DNA from: CBDHFQ01 sp965262565
GTDB lineage: Bacteria; Bacteroidota; Bacteroidia; J057
Direction of reading: 5' to 3'
Assembly (NCBI GenBank): GCA_965262565.1
Contig: CBDHFQ010000004.1
Coordinates: forward strand, 62,001 to 126,000
Length of the DNA stretch: 64,000 bases
Of this stretch, positions 26,301 through 34,719 are shown piece after piece. The notes below the pieces were generated by a model, which searched no databases, was not told the DNA's origin, and saw only the letters and a program-made list of their open reading frames with translations. The first letter of the stretch is position 1; each line of letters starts with the position of its first letter. Position numbers and translations under genes: made by a program.

Positions 26301-26367
26301 TGAGTAAGGAGGAACTATTGAGATAAAAAAAATGGATAGGAACAAACGGCAATCGTTGCAGCTTCAT
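23332..26367 (-). CDS. Polytopic membrane protein with C-terminal TPR array
   Basis: A 1011-residue protein in two halves. The first 420 residues hold about eleven hydrophobic spans (e.g. LMIGGGMLLLLSGIWFI, GIEFGIILGFTGLAYLF, FGIMVAWILGLGFMTYL). The remainder is TPR-rich: AVKAYRAATQSVPTSVKANY, EALTHYQQAIQYQ, AILRYQQGLQQHPRIPEIYN, AKDFYTAGLNFP and several degenerate repeats to the C-terminus. Polytopic-plus-TPR proteins in this phylum are generally uncharacterised. Scaffold or oligosaccharide-related roles have been proposed for similar architectures. The TPR part probably faces the periplasm or cytoplasm as a docking surface, but topology cannot be settled by eye. No catalytic motif seen. Confidence 0.8.
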   Translation of the reverse strand: MKLQRLPFVPIHFFYLNSSSLLKKLMIGGGMLLLLSGIWFIHSYHFPTYWSLAVKKVGIAQPVEVSEIDLSHAFRTISLPLYAFQQEVSFTAGPLSIHPNTIFIFLFFQIGAWSLFLTTCTRINTYTAYIGYFLFALMIHFSVLGQLLGSEAIWTNRGIEFGIILGFTGLAYLFQIKYITWHTGWRWLTFFVLLSTCYIGAYTIKGFVGLAEFIPTQFQYLSVISMIYLLYLAKEPAHLIVMFASNRKNKAHRLGLVVILISFALFTLAVLGLVQEKMAWSVIPLSGIPHLAFYALLIAALGTIFTSQNLYNNAPSFFQTRETYTFLLISLGVMLLSFFGCMFASGDYTFLSNVERLVAISLLTIGSAHMIYILANFAPLLREKILAFYLLGRGPKFGIMVAWILGLGFMTYLESSESWKSIRMFAHSYAVLLGDAERMADHPEEAVKAYRAATQSVPTSVKANYNLASLIVRDPNRSNEALTHYQQAIQYQDFPYARINAANLLYANYQIEEAIQLLEQDLPVNDIHPHLANNLGLLYREIGEPDSAILRYQQGLQQHPRIPEIYNNWANLYESFGRLTLAKDFYTAGLNFPQEFPALLNSAISFNLAHSDSIEVPFIDFEDPVLRYNQALQYFYQRKIEQAASLLRSIPEASLLPDALLLDGWLYLQQDSLDLGISRLQFLTQENSGLAERAHFLLGSYYFSKGVPEVARSYFNQAGEAGFPKGYLYAAKMAIDMGEADTAFRELTDIRGSHPDLWDDVSKELAMLLKAYSSGDETFAQTEWDLSTLTAEEQIRISLYADSLNGFGTALNHFRDILAADSSETRVYLEMGKIYDRYHSPMAEVVVKDGLAVVPEDEALNYFLARLYVAQGKLEEAKPILAQLAADSTKGEMGDWLAIEKALTDQDTALAIDLTQQLYQQQSLNTTIILNLADLYLAQDRIDEGFQLVSKAVKFNQFNPELWFTYAKFAEKFGMKEDAAYGAEQAIQYAKSENFSKEVTKAFGSLLKEYQ

Positions 26368-26540
26368 AGAAAGAAATAAAAGACGAATTCAAATATTAAG
26401 CATTCTAAAGAAAAGACCCACTAAAAGCATAACTCATGATAAGGGAAAAGTTACATGCTTTATAGTCTTCTTTAAAACCTTTTGGCAAACTTTACATTCT
26501 TAGTAACTTGTTTACGGATATTTAGGTATTTAAGCTGCTT

Positions 26541-27560
26541 ATGGAAGAACAGATTCAAACCCTCTTATCAGAGGTAGAAGCCTATACATTTGACTCGGAA
26601 GAAAAACTCGACGCGTATAAACGAGCCTATACAAATAAAAAAGGCATTATTAACCAGTTGTTTAACTCTTTCAGAACGTTGCCCTCTGAGGAAAAACGTC
26701 AGTTAGGTCAACCGCTCAATCAATTGAAGACGATGGCAATGGAGCGATTGAAAGAAGGGGAGCGTATGGTTCGTGCTGCCAAAAAGAGTGCTGATCAACC
26801 GCACGATTTGACTTTGCCTGGTGATCCTCACCGACCTGGAGCAAGACATCCCTTATCGATCGTCTTGAATCGAATTGTAGCTATTTTTAATGGGATTGGG
26901 TTTAAGGTAGCAGAGGGGCCAGAAATAGAAGATGACTGGCATAACTTCACCGCCTTGAATTTTCCGGCGAATCATCCTGCACGTGATATGCAGGATACCT
27001 TTTTCGTATCTAGAGATCCTGATTATGTATTGAGGACCCATACTTCTCCCGTCCAGATCAGAACGATGGAATCCCGCCAGCCTCCCATTCGAATTTTGGC
27101 ACCAGGGAGGGTATACAGAAATGAGGCTATATCGGCACGTTCACATTGTTTTTTCCATCAGGTGGAAGGATTAGCGGTAGATGAAGGAATTAGTTTTGCC
27201 GATATGAAGCAGACCTTGTTATTTTTTGCTCGTGAAATGTTTGGGCAGAAGGTGGATATAAGGTTGAGGCCATCCTATTTCCCATTTACTGAGATAAGTG
27301 CAGAAATGGATATTTCCTGTCAGATTTGTATGGGGGCAGGATGTAATGTATGTAAGTATACAGGTTGGGTGGAAATTATGGGTTGTGGCATGGTCGATCC
27401 CAATCTGTTTATTAATACAAATATTGATCCCGATAGGTATTCTGGTTTTGCTTTTGGGATGGGAGTGGAAAGGATTGCACAGCTTCGGTATAGAGTACCT
27501 GATTTAAGGCTTTATTCTCAAAATGATATGCAATTTCTTCAGCAATTTGAGAAGCTGTAA
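26541..27560 (+). CDS. pheS: Phenylalanyl-tRNA synthetase alpha subunit
   Basis: 339 residues with the expected order: an N-terminal coiled-coil tRNA-binding region (residues 1-90, including YKRAYTNKKGIINQLF), then the class II catalytic core. The core shows GFKVAEGPEIEDDWHNF, the motif 2 region DYVLRTHTSPVQIRTM and PGRVYRNEAISARSH, and motif 3 FAFGMGVERIAQLRY. A Cys cluster (CQICMGAGCNVCKYTG) sits before motif 3, as in many bacterial PheS. With PheT it charges tRNA-Phe; pheT is not in this window. It is first in a run of rightward genes (maf, tadA, EamA transporter). Confidence 0.97.
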   Translation: MEEQIQTLLSEVEAYTFDSEEKLDAYKRAYTNKKGIINQLFNSFRTLPSEEKRQLGQPLNQLKTMAMERLKEGERMVRAAKKSADQPHDLTLPGDPHRPGARHPLSIVLNRIVAIFNGIGFKVAEGPEIEDDWHNFTALNFPANHPARDMQDTFFVSRDPDYVLRTHTSPVQIRTMESRQPPIRILAPGRVYRNEAISARSHCFFHQVEGLAVDEGISFADMKQTLLFFAREMFGQKVDIRLRPSYFPFTEISAEMDISCQICMGAGCNVCKYTGWVEIMGCGMVDPNLFINTNIDPDRYSGFAFGMGVERIAQLRYRVPDLRLYSQNDMQFLQQFEKL

Positions 27561-27580
27561 CAGAAAACTGTATACCTTTG
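27546..27580 (+). promoter_or_regulatory. Putative promoter of maf
   Basis: TACCTTTG at 27573-27580 matches the Bacteroidota -7 consensus TAnnTTTG exactly, with TTTG at 27546-27549 upstream. The 23-base spacer is slightly longer than the usual 19-21. It overlaps the 3' end of pheS and leaves a leader of about 20 bases to the ATG at 27606. Confidence 0.5.
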
Positions 27581-27605
27581 TGGTCATTATTTATCAAGCG
27601 TGTGT

Positions 27606-28178
27606 ATGAAAACCAAAATGCCATTAATTCTAGCTTCTCAGTCTCCTCGTCGTCAGAAATTGCTACGTGATATGGGGGTTGAGTTTGAAGTGATCGTCCG
27701 GCCGGTGAATGAATATTATCCTGAGGATATTCATCCACGGGCAGTGGCGGTGCTTATCTCTGAAAATAAAGCCAAAGCATATGATGATCTGTCTTTAGAT
27801 CATATTATCATTACCGCAGATACCATTGTAGCGATTGAAGGAGATATTTTAGGTAAACCTAAAGATGAAGAGGAGGCCATTTCTATGATTCAACGATTAT
27901 CTGGTCGCTCTCATACCGTGATCACTGGAGTTACCCTTTTTCAGGACGGGAGATTCAAAAGTTTTGCCGAAGAGACATTGGTAAGTTTTCGCGAATTGAA
28001 CGAAGCGGAAATCAACTATTATGTAGAGAACTATCAACCATTTGATAAAGCTGGAAGTTATGGTATACAGGATTGGATAGGACTAATAGGGGTATCCAGA
28101 ATAGAAGGCGATTATTATAATGTCATGGGATTGCCAGTAGCGAAATTATATCAGGAGTTGATTCAATTCCAGCAGTAA
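27606..28178 (+). CDS. maf: Maf-family nucleoside triphosphate pyrophosphatase
   Basis: I choose the ATG at 27606 over an in-frame GTG two codons earlier. About 190 residues carry the Maf signatures: ILASQSPRRQKLL at the N-terminus, the catalytic ITADTIVAIEGDILGKP, the MIQRLSGRSHTVITGV block and DKAGSYGIQDW. Maf proteins hydrolyse non-canonical or methylated nucleoside triphosphates, releasing pyrophosphate. Some act mainly on dTTP/UTP. The ADT motif and GSYGIQ are of the YhdE type. It is followed after 29 bases by tadA on the same strand. Confidence 0.93.
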   Translation: MKTKMPLILASQSPRRQKLLRDMGVEFEVIVRPVNEYYPEDIHPRAVAVLISENKAKAYDDLSLDHIIITADTIVAIEGDILGKPKDEEEAISMIQRLSGRSHTVITGVTLFQDGRFKSFAEETLVSFRELNEAEINYYVENYQPFDKAGSYGIQDWIGLIGVSRIEGDYYNVMGLPVAKLYQELIQFQQ

Positions 28179-28207
28179 CATACTTTCCCAAAAATTAATG
28201 CTAAGAC

Positions 28208-28660
28208 ATGCTATCTATTCACAGCGACGAACATTTTATGCGTCAGGCATATCTATTGGCTGAGCGTGCATTAGAAGAGCAGGAAATTCCAATTGGAGCT
28301 GTCATTGTCAGTGAATATCAGATCATTGGCAAGGGATATAATCAAACGGAACGGCTTCAGGATCCTACCGCCCACGCTGAAATGATAGCGATTACAGCTG
28401 CCTGTGATTATCTGGGCTTTAAATATCTTCAAAACTGCACGCTGTATGTAACGATTGAGCCATGTGCTATGTGTGCAGCCGCCTTAAGGTGGTCTCAATT
28501 AGATCGACTTGTTTACGCAGCGAAGGAACCTAAAGTAGGATTTAGTAATTACCAACCTTCTTTACTTCATCCAAGGACCTTGATTTCTAGTGGAATTATG
28601 CGGGAAGAATGCGGTGAACTCATGCGGGAGTTTTTCGCAGACAAAAGAAAAAATTCATGA
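28208..28660 (+). CDS. tadA: tRNA-specific adenosine deaminase
   Basis: A 150-residue zinc-dependent deaminase with HAEMIAI (His ligand and catalytic Glu) and PCAMCAAAL (two Cys ligands). The substrate-side segments IPIGAVIV and the C-terminal GIMREECGELMREFF are typical of TadA. The enzyme converts the wobble adenosine of tRNA-Arg(ACG) to inosine. A related family, guanine deaminase, has a different C-terminus, so TadA is preferred. Its stop overlaps the start of the transporter gene by four bases (ATGA), suggesting translational coupling. Confidence 0.9.
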   Translation: MLSIHSDEHFMRQAYLLAERALEEQEIPIGAVIVSEYQIIGKGYNQTERLQDPTAHAEMIAITAACDYLGFKYLQNCTLYVTIEPCAMCAAALRWSQLDRLVYAAKEPKVGFSNYQPSLLHPRTLISSGIMREECGELMREFFADKRKNS

Positions 28661-29547
28661 AAAAGGATGCTTTCATAGCCTGGCTACTGTTATTGATTTT
28701 GGCAGTAGTATGGGGGAGTTCTTTTATTTTGATGAAGAAGGGGTTGGATGCTTTTCATCCTTTTCAGGTTGGAGCTCTAAGAATGATACTGGCAGCCGTC
28801 GGTCTATTACCGTTAATGCTCATACGTAGAAAGAAACGAACGTTTAAGAGTCTTACTAACACTCATAAAAGGATGTTAGTTGCTACAGGGATGATTGGAA
28901 ATGCTATCCCTGCATTTCTTTTTCCATTGGCTGAAACCCGTATCAACAGTGCAACGGCTGGAGTATTAAATGCCTTAACCCCTCTTTTTGTGTGGATCAT
29001 TGGAGTAAGTTTCTTTTTTCTCCCCAAAACTGTCAGGCAAATTACCGGAGTAATTATAGGCTTTGTTGGAGCTTTTTTACTCATAAGGGCTGGAGAAAAT
29101 GAACTACAATTCCTGGATAATGTATTATACACAGGATTCGTTATCCTCGCTACCATACTTTATGGATTAAATGCTAATTTAATAAAAGCTTACCTGAATG
29201 ACCTGGATGCAATAACCATCAGTGGATATGCACTGATTTCAGCATCTATTCCATACATATTTTATTTAGCTGGCTCAGACTTTTTCTACCGACTTTCACA
29301 TATTCCTGAGGCTTGGGAGTCTATGTTTTTTATTCTTATTCTTGCCTGGGTTGGAACAGCTATGGCTTTAGTATTATTTAATCACTTATTAAAACTCACT
29401 GACCCCATTTTTTCCTCCTCAGTAACATATCTTATCCCCATCGTTGCGGTGGGTTGGGGCATGTTAGATGGAGAGGCTATTTTCCCAGGACAAATGTTGG
29501 GAATGGCTATAATTTTATCAGGAGTCTATTTAGTGAATAGAAAATAA
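28657..29547 (+). CDS. EamA/DMT-family transporter
   Basis: 296 residues forming ten hydrophobic spans in two EamA halves. The first half opens with ILAVVWGSSFILMKKGLDA, the usual 'w.s.f...k' start of drug/metabolite transporters, and includes LNALTPLFVWIIGV. The second begins near GLNANLIKAYLNDLDA and ends GMAIILSGVYLVNRK. Members export or import amino acids, nucleotides or other small metabolites; the substrate cannot be told from sequence. The start overlaps the tadA stop by four bases, so it is the last gene of the pheS-side cluster. Confidence 0.88.
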   Translation: MKKDAFIAWLLLLILAVVWGSSFILMKKGLDAFHPFQVGALRMILAAVGLLPLMLIRRKKRTFKSLTNTHKRMLVATGMIGNAIPAFLFPLAETRINSATAGVLNALTPLFVWIIGVSFFFLPKTVRQITGVIIGFVGAFLLIRAGENELQFLDNVLYTGFVILATILYGLNANLIKAYLNDLDAITISGYALISASIPYIFYLAGSDFFYRLSHIPEAWESMFFILILAWVGTAMALVLFNHLLKLTDPIFSSSVTYLIPIVAVGWGMLDGEAIFPGQMLGMAIILSGVYLVNRK

Positions 29548-29589
29548 GCCATAAATTGAGCGTGCATTGATTCATCAATTCTAAATGGT

Positions 29590-30456
29590 ATGAAGTCTAT
29601 TATTTTGGGAATGTTATTCGGACTAATTATAGCGCTATTAACATACACAGAAGTATACAGCCAAACTGCGACTGATCGAGGCGCGGAATTTTATCGCTTG
29701 TTTAAAGGAACGACAACCCTGATCGTATTAGACGAAGGCGATAGCTCCCTGTACAACGACCTGATGAAGGAAGCAATAGAAAAATACTGGACTATTTCTC
29801 CCTACGAATTTATCCGCCAGACTCAGTTGTATAGCTACTTAAATAAGTCCGATTACTCTCTACTGGTAAAGAATAGTACAGAACGCACTATAAAAAAGGT
29901 ACGAGGAACCAGCGTAATCAGGAATAACGAAATTGGATTATTTGTTAGTGGTAGAGGAGCGATGGATTTATATGTGGCCAATGATGCTGTCGCATTTATC
30001 AAATTTGAGGACGTTCTCAAGGTGGATCAATATGCGTACAAATTAAAAGGGTTGGTCAGAGCAATGCATAATTATGTGACGGATTTTCTGGCGATGAAAG
30101 AAATAGATCGGCACAATCGTGAAAAAGAGGAGAATATATTTCTAAATCAACACAATCCACAGCTACGTGATCATACGCTCTATATTAATAAAGAGGATAT
30201 GCCCTCATCTTTACAAAAGACAGAAAACATAGAGAAAAGGTATAAGTTCCCCGTTAAGCTGGTTAATGAAAATGAAATACGTGAGGCGATTGATCAGGAA
30301 AAAAAAGGGATAGCATTTTTACATTTACATCCCAGAGTAAAACTCATTCAGGTAATAAGAACAGAAGATGGACACTTTTTATATTCTGGATCGTCTGCTA
30401 AGTATAACCAATTTATTGGGCGAGATCTTGCAGCCATTTCTAAAGCAGCGGAATAA
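29590..30456 (+). CDS. Secreted hypothetical protein
   Basis: A 288-residue protein with a signal peptide (MKSIILGMLFGLIIALLTYT ... VYSQ|TATDR). The mature part is hydrophilic and mixed alpha/beta: KGTTTLIVLDEGDSSLYNDL near the start and FLHLHPRVKLIQVIRTEDG near the end. I see no known motif or lipobox. It lies between the EamA transporter and psd on the same strand with short gaps. A periplasmic role is likely. The function is unknown. Confidence 0.7.
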   Translation: MKSIILGMLFGLIIALLTYTEVYSQTATDRGAEFYRLFKGTTTLIVLDEGDSSLYNDLMKEAIEKYWTISPYEFIRQTQLYSYLNKSDYSLLVKNSTERTIKKVRGTSVIRNNEIGLFVSGRGAMDLYVANDAVAFIKFEDVLKVDQYAYKLKGLVRAMHNYVTDFLAMKEIDRHNREKEENIFLNQHNPQLRDHTLYINKEDMPSSLQKTENIEKRYKFPVKLVNENEIREAIDQEKKGIAFLHLHPRVKLIQVIRTEDGHFLYSGSSAKYNQFIGRDLAAISKAAE

Positions 30457-30484
30457 TTCACAATTTATAAATGATTGATTTGAT

Positions 30485-31153
30485 ATGTCTATAGCAATAG
30501 GTCCACTTAGAATACACAAGGAAGGAAAATCTATTATCCCTATTTCCATTGTAGTGATCGTTGGACTGGTACTTTTAGGCTTTTATCTACATCCTGTGCT
30601 CGGCTATATACTTACTGCAGGAGGATTGGTACTAGCTTATTTAATCGTTCACTTTTTCAGAGACCCCATCATTCAAATTCCTGTATCCGATGAACATATC
30701 ATTTCTCCTTGTGATGGTAAAGTGGTAGTAATAGAAGAAGTCGAAGATTCCGCCTATTTTCAAGAGAAGGTTATGCAAATCAGTATTTTTATGTCTCCAT
30801 TAGATGTACATGTAAATCGAAATCCCATAAGTGGAGAGGTAGTACACTATCAATATTTTCCCGGAAAATATCTTATGGCATTTAATCCGAAATCTTCTCA
30901 ATTAAATGAACAGAATCTGGTAGTGGTAAAAAATGATCAACTCTCCGTAGGATATAAGCAAATAGCGGGATTCATGGCAAGACGCATCAAAACCTACATA
31001 ACTGAAAATCAAAAGGTAGATCAAGGAGAAGAGTATGGGTTTATTCGATTTGGCTCCAGAATAGATGTTTTATTACCTACAGAATGTGATATCACGGTAA
31101 AATTAGGAGATAAAGTCAAAGCAGGGATTTCGGTGATTGCTCGTGTAAATTAA
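30485..31153 (+). CDS. psd: Phosphatidylserine decarboxylase, short form
   Basis: 222 residues of the short proenzyme type found in Bacteroidota. After two membrane-associated segments (residues 15-60) come the conserved ISPCDGKVVVIEE and FMSPLDVHVNRNP. The self-cleavage segment GFIRFGSRIDVLLP follows; in this class the Gly-Ser bond is split to make the pyruvoyl prosthetic group. KLGDKVKAGISVIA closes the protein. The enzyme makes phosphatidylethanolamine from phosphatidylserine at the inner membrane. The matching pssA is not in view. Confidence 0.92.
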   Translation: MSIAIGPLRIHKEGKSIIPISIVVIVGLVLLGFYLHPVLGYILTAGGLVLAYLIVHFFRDPIIQIPVSDEHIISPCDGKVVVIEEVEDSAYFQEKVMQISIFMSPLDVHVNRNPISGEVVHYQYFPGKYLMAFNPKSSQLNEQNLVVVKNDQLSVGYKQIAGFMARRIKTYITENQKVDQGEEYGFIRFGSRIDVLLPTECDITVKLGDKVKAGISVIARVN

Positions 31154-31212
31154 TGGAATAATTTGTAAATTATGTATTTTAAGGATTGAAATACTTTTGA
31201 TGATTTTTTCGT

Positions 31213-31779
31213 ATGACGCTTCGATTACTGGTTAGCTTGTGCTTTATATCTGTTCATTTTGCTTTCGGTCAAACTGCGCCTGAACAAGCTTTTGCTAAAA
31301 CGTCTAGAACTATAACACTAGCAGATTCAACTCCTCCCATTGGCACGACACTTTTATCACGTATGCCCTGGTTTTATACGATGGATGAAGCGATGAGGGA
31401 TCCATTATCAGTGTATAAGCTATCTTTAAAGAATGAAAAGTTGACTAGCCTCCCTCCTCAGATCATGGGGATGAAAAACCTGCAGATTCTCAATTTGAGC
31501 GAAAATAAAATTTCAGAAATTCCAGAAGAAATCTCGATGCTGAGCAAACTGGAAGTATTAATATTAAGCCAAAATCAGATTCGCAAATTACCTGAGAGTA
31601 TCAAGGAGATGCTTTATCTTAAAGAGGTGTACCTGGCTAAAAACAAACTTAATCAGGTTCCTGCCTGGTTTGGGGGACTGGGAAAGCTAAGACATCTTGA
31701 TCTATCCTATAATCCGCTGACTACCTACGAAATCGAAAGATTAAGGACATTATTACCAAAATGTAAGGTATTGAACTAG
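31213..31779 (+). CDS. Secreted leucine-rich-repeat protein
   Basis: 188 residues with a signal peptide (ending SVHFAFG|QTAPE) and about four leucine-rich repeats from residue 70: YKLSLKNEKLTSLPPQIMGM, LQILNLSENKISEIPEEISM, LEVLILSQNQIRKLPESIKE and LKEVYLAKNKLNQVPAWFGG. They match the 23-residue 'LxxLxLsxNxlxxlPxxi' unit. The small solenoid probably mediates protein binding in the periplasm or at the surface. There is no sorting domain or lipobox. It converges with gatC. Confidence 0.85.
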   Translation: MTLRLLVSLCFISVHFAFGQTAPEQAFAKTSRTITLADSTPPIGTTLLSRMPWFYTMDEAMRDPLSVYKLSLKNEKLTSLPPQIMGMKNLQILNLSENKISEIPEEISMLSKLEVLILSQNQIRKLPESIKEMLYLKEVYLAKNKLNQVPAWFGGLGKLRHLDLSYNPLTTYEIERLRTLLPKCKVLN

Positions 31780-31804
31780 TGTTCATCCTCTTAAAAGGGT
31801 TGCT

Positions 31805-32098
31805 CTAATTCTTATCTACGAACTTTGGAACCAGAAAATAAACCCCATCACTATGAGGAGCATTTTTTAAGGAAGCTTCTCTGGGAAGGTCTTCTGAAGG
31901 ATCATCAGTCCTTGTGTGATTTACTTCTTCCGTCATATGAAATAAAGGTTCCACGCCTTCTGTATCTACTTCTCTTAGCTTCTCTACAAAGTTGAGCATA
32001 TTCTGGAAGTCGTGTTTCATCTGTTCTTTTTCAGATCCTTCCAATTGTAACCTTGCTAAGCGGGCCACTTTCTCTAATAATTCCTCGGTTATTTTCAT
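31805..32098 (-). CDS. gatC: Glutamyl-tRNA(Gln)/aspartyl-tRNA(Asn) amidotransferase subunit C
   Basis: 97 residues with the GatC pattern: helix VARLARLQLEGSEKEQM, then MLNFVEKLREVDTEGVEPL, then the extended C-terminus NHTRTDDPSEDLPREASLKN ending VYFLVPKFVD. GatC stabilises the GatAB complex that amidates mischarged tRNA. gatA and gatB are elsewhere, as is common in this phylum. It is 25 bases downstream of the HisA-like gene on the same strand, probably co-transcribed. Confidence 0.92.
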   Translation of the reverse strand: MKITEELLEKVARLARLQLEGSEKEQMKHDFQNMLNFVEKLREVDTEGVEPLFHMTEEVNHTRTDDPSEDLPREASLKNAPHSDGVYFLVPKFVDKN

Positions 32099-32123
32099 TG
32101 GTTAACAGGCAAACAACCACCCC

Positions 32124-32876
32124 TTAATGATCTTCTTTATGCTTTTTATTATACTCTGCTATTTTTTGCAACAGTTCATCTTCGTGGTAAATTTTCTCCC
32201 CTACCAATACTTCTTTGACTCCTGCTTCCTCCAGAGCGAGAATGTGGTCTATATGATGAATGTTACCTGCTGCTGCAATGACTTGTCCCGAAAATTCTTC
32301 TACGAGACCTTTGTAAAAATTCACATCGGGACCGTATTGTTCTTCTATATCTGATATTTCACTAACAATAAATCGATTAAATCCCGTATTGATACATTTG
32401 TAAATAAGTTGTTCTAAAGTTAAATCTGGCACTTTATCTTTCCAACCGTGATAGGTTAATTGGCCTCGATTAACATCAGCAGCGATGACAATACGATCAT
32501 TTCTGATATCTTCAGCTTCGCAGATTTCTCTGAGAAAGTCAAAATTATCGATCACTACAGAACCAAGAACAAAATAATCTACTCCAGCATATTGTAGCGA
32601 CTTTAAGTACTCCATAGAGTTAATTCCGCCTCCTACTTCTATATCTATCACAGTAGTATTAGATAAAGAACCCAATAGTCCTTTATTACTATTGTTCGTT
32701 TCTCCAGGAATTGCCGCATCTATATCGATGATGATGATTCTATCTATGTTAAACTCCTCAAGCTTGTTTATTAATTCATAAGGGTCATAAGATAGATAGC
32801 TAAGATCGCGATAGTTACCCGGTGTATAAGCAGCGACCTTTTTGTCTTTAAGATAGATGGTAGGTATGATTTGCAT
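32124..32876 (-). CDS. HisA/HisF-related TIM-barrel protein with altered active site
   Basis: 250 residues that align along the whole length of HisA (phosphoribosyl-formimino isomerase): opening IIPTIYLKDKKVA, phosphate loop EVGGGINS (80-87), FVLGSVV (102-108), IAADVNRGQLTYHGWK (131-146) and VKEVLVGEKIY. HisA's general acid/base Asp8 is Tyr8 here. The second conserved TDIsRDGT loop reads SEISDIEEQ (172-180), and the late SGGI phosphate loop reads AAGNI (202-206). Asp134 of the DV pair is kept. No other his genes are nearby; gatC is the partner in the operon. This is probably a paralogue with a new substrate or a non-catalytic role, not histidine biosynthesis. Confidence 0.8.
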   Translation of the reverse strand: MQIIPTIYLKDKKVAAYTPGNYRDLSYLSYDPYELINKLEEFNIDRIIIIDIDAAIPGETNNSNKGLLGSLSNTTVIDIEVGGGINSMEYLKSLQYAGVDYFVLGSVVIDNFDFLREICEAEDIRNDRIVIAADVNRGQLTYHGWKDKVPDLTLEQLIYKCINTGFNRFIVSEISDIEEQYGPDVNFYKGLVEEFSGQVIAAAGNIHHIDHILALEEAGVKEVLVGEKIYHEDELLQKIAEYNKKHKEDH

Positions 32877-32976
32877 GGGAGAAAATTACAAAAAAATAGA
32901 ATTTAACATATCATATGCCAACTTTTCCCATGTCTATTTTTAAATTTAGTAAATAGAATTCGATACTGTAGAGGAT

Positions 32977-34719
32977 ATGATTTGGAAATTAAGCACAACT
33001 CCTGCCAAAGAAAAGATAGATCTATTAGTAGAGCAACTGAGTGTCAGAAAAGCGGTATCTCCAATCCTGGCTAGTATTTTTATTCAAAGAGGCATAGATA
33101 CCTTTGACAAAGCGCAAGAGTTTTTTGTACCAAGCAAAGCAAAATTATATGATCCCTATTTAATGAAGGGAATGCAAAAGGCGGTAGATCGGCTAATTCG
33201 TCTCAAGGAGGAGGGGGAACATCTTGTGTTATTAGGAGATTATGATGTGGATGGAACTACTTCTGTAGCAATGATGGGGTTATTCTTGACGAATTGGGGT
33301 ATTTCCTGGGATTACTATATTCCTGACAGATATGATGAAGGCTATGGGATCTCATATAAAGGAATAGAGTTTGCCGGATCCGTTGGCGCTTCTGTAGTAA
33401 TTAGTCTGGATTGTGGAATCAAAGCCATAGATAAAGTTAAGCTTGCTAATCATCGGGGATTAGATGTCATTATTTGCGATCATCATAAAGCGGGAACTAC
33501 TTTACCAGCAGCATATGCAATTTTGGATCCTCAACAAGAGGACTGCCCTTATCCTTTCAAAGAATTATCTGGTTGTGGAGTTGCGTTCAAATTGATTTCA
33601 GCCTTACATAAGGTGTTTTTGGACCAAGCTGGGATATCTCCTGTCTCTGTAGAAGACCCCCTGGATGCTTATGCAGATTTGTTGGCACTGAGCATAGCTT
33701 GTGATATTGTTCCTTTAAAAAATGAAAATCGAATCCTGGCCCATTATGGGCTTCAGAAATTGAGGTCTCATCCATTGCCTGGCATTCATTCAATTATGTC
33801 GCTTTCTGACCGAGAGCGATCCTGGGATATTTCTGATTTGATATTTTTTGTGGGGCCTCAGATTAATTCAGCAGGTCGATTAATGCATGCCAAAGAAGCA
33901 GTAGAAATTTTACTGGGCCGAGCTAAGCCCGAGCAAGTAAAGGATCTATACAGGACCAATGATCATCGCAAGGTAATAGATAGACAAATGACGCTGGAGG
34001 CATTGGACATGATTAGTGAAGATAACAGGTTTGAGGATAAGTCTTCCACTACCTTATTTCAGGCAAGCTGGCATAAAGGAGTCATTGGGATTGTAGCTTC
34101 ACGTTTAATCGAACACCATTACCGCCCTACGATATTATTCACAAAATCAGAGGAGAATCAATTTTGGGTGGGCTCTGCCCGATCAGTAAAAGGATTTAAT
34201 CTTTATAGTGCTCTTGAGGCATGCAAAGAGTTGCTGCTCAGATTTGGAGGACATAGATATGCTGCCGGATTAACCATTAAGGAAGAGAATTTACCCCTAT
34301 TTTGTAATAAATTCGATAAAATTGTTGCCGAAACGATACTCCCTGAACAGAAAAAGCCCGTTTTATCTATTGATCATTTGATTCGTTTTCCAGAGATAAA
34401 TTTCTCATTTATCATGACGTTAAATAGAATGGCACCTTTCGGTCCTGCGAATCAAAAGCCCGTATTCGTAACTACGGAAGTGGAAATTATAGATGCATCT
34501 ATTCTGAAAGGTAATCATCTGAAAGTTAGGTTAAAGCAGGATGGAGTTTGTTTAGATGCAATAGGTTTTAACATGGCGGACACCTTTTTATCGTTGACAA
34601 CAACACGCATAGCCGTGGCTTTTCAATTGAGTATAGATACCTGGAATGAACAAAAGAAGATTAAACTTAGACTTAAAGATATTAAGCCATTATATGAGCT
34701 TGAAGGGATTTTTGTATAA
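32977..34719 (+). CDS. recJ: Single-stranded-DNA exonuclease RecJ
   Basis: 580 residues with the RecJ order: the DHH phosphoesterase motif I VLLGDYDVDGTTSVAMMGLF (about residues 84-103), an Asp-rich VVISLDCGIKA, the DHH motif ICDHHKAG, and the DHHA1 segment VKGFNLYSALEACKELLLRF with GGHRYAAGL. A C-terminal OB-like domain (from NRMAPFGPANQKPVF) follows. RecJ degrades single-stranded DNA 5' to 3' in recombination and mismatch repair. GAGG lies close before the ATG. The last 26 bases overlap the next gene. Confidence 0.95.
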   Translation: MIWKLSTTPAKEKIDLLVEQLSVRKAVSPILASIFIQRGIDTFDKAQEFFVPSKAKLYDPYLMKGMQKAVDRLIRLKEEGEHLVLLGDYDVDGTTSVAMMGLFLTNWGISWDYYIPDRYDEGYGISYKGIEFAGSVGASVVISLDCGIKAIDKVKLANHRGLDVIICDHHKAGTTLPAAYAILDPQQEDCPYPFKELSGCGVAFKLISALHKVFLDQAGISPVSVEDPLDAYADLLALSIACDIVPLKNENRILAHYGLQKLRSHPLPGIHSIMSLSDRERSWDISDLIFFVGPQINSAGRLMHAKEAVEILLGRAKPEQVKDLYRTNDHRKVIDRQMTLEALDMISEDNRFEDKSSTTLFQASWHKGVIGIVASRLIEHHYRPTILFTKSEENQFWVGSARSVKGFNLYSALEACKELLLRFGGHRYAAGLTIKEENLPLFCNKFDKIVAETILPEQKKPVLSIDHLIRFPEINFSFIMTLNRMAPFGPANQKPVFVTTEVEIIDASILKGNHLKVRLKQDGVCLDAIGFNMADTFLSLTTTRIAVAFQLSIDTWNEQKKIKLRLKDIKPLYELEGIFV

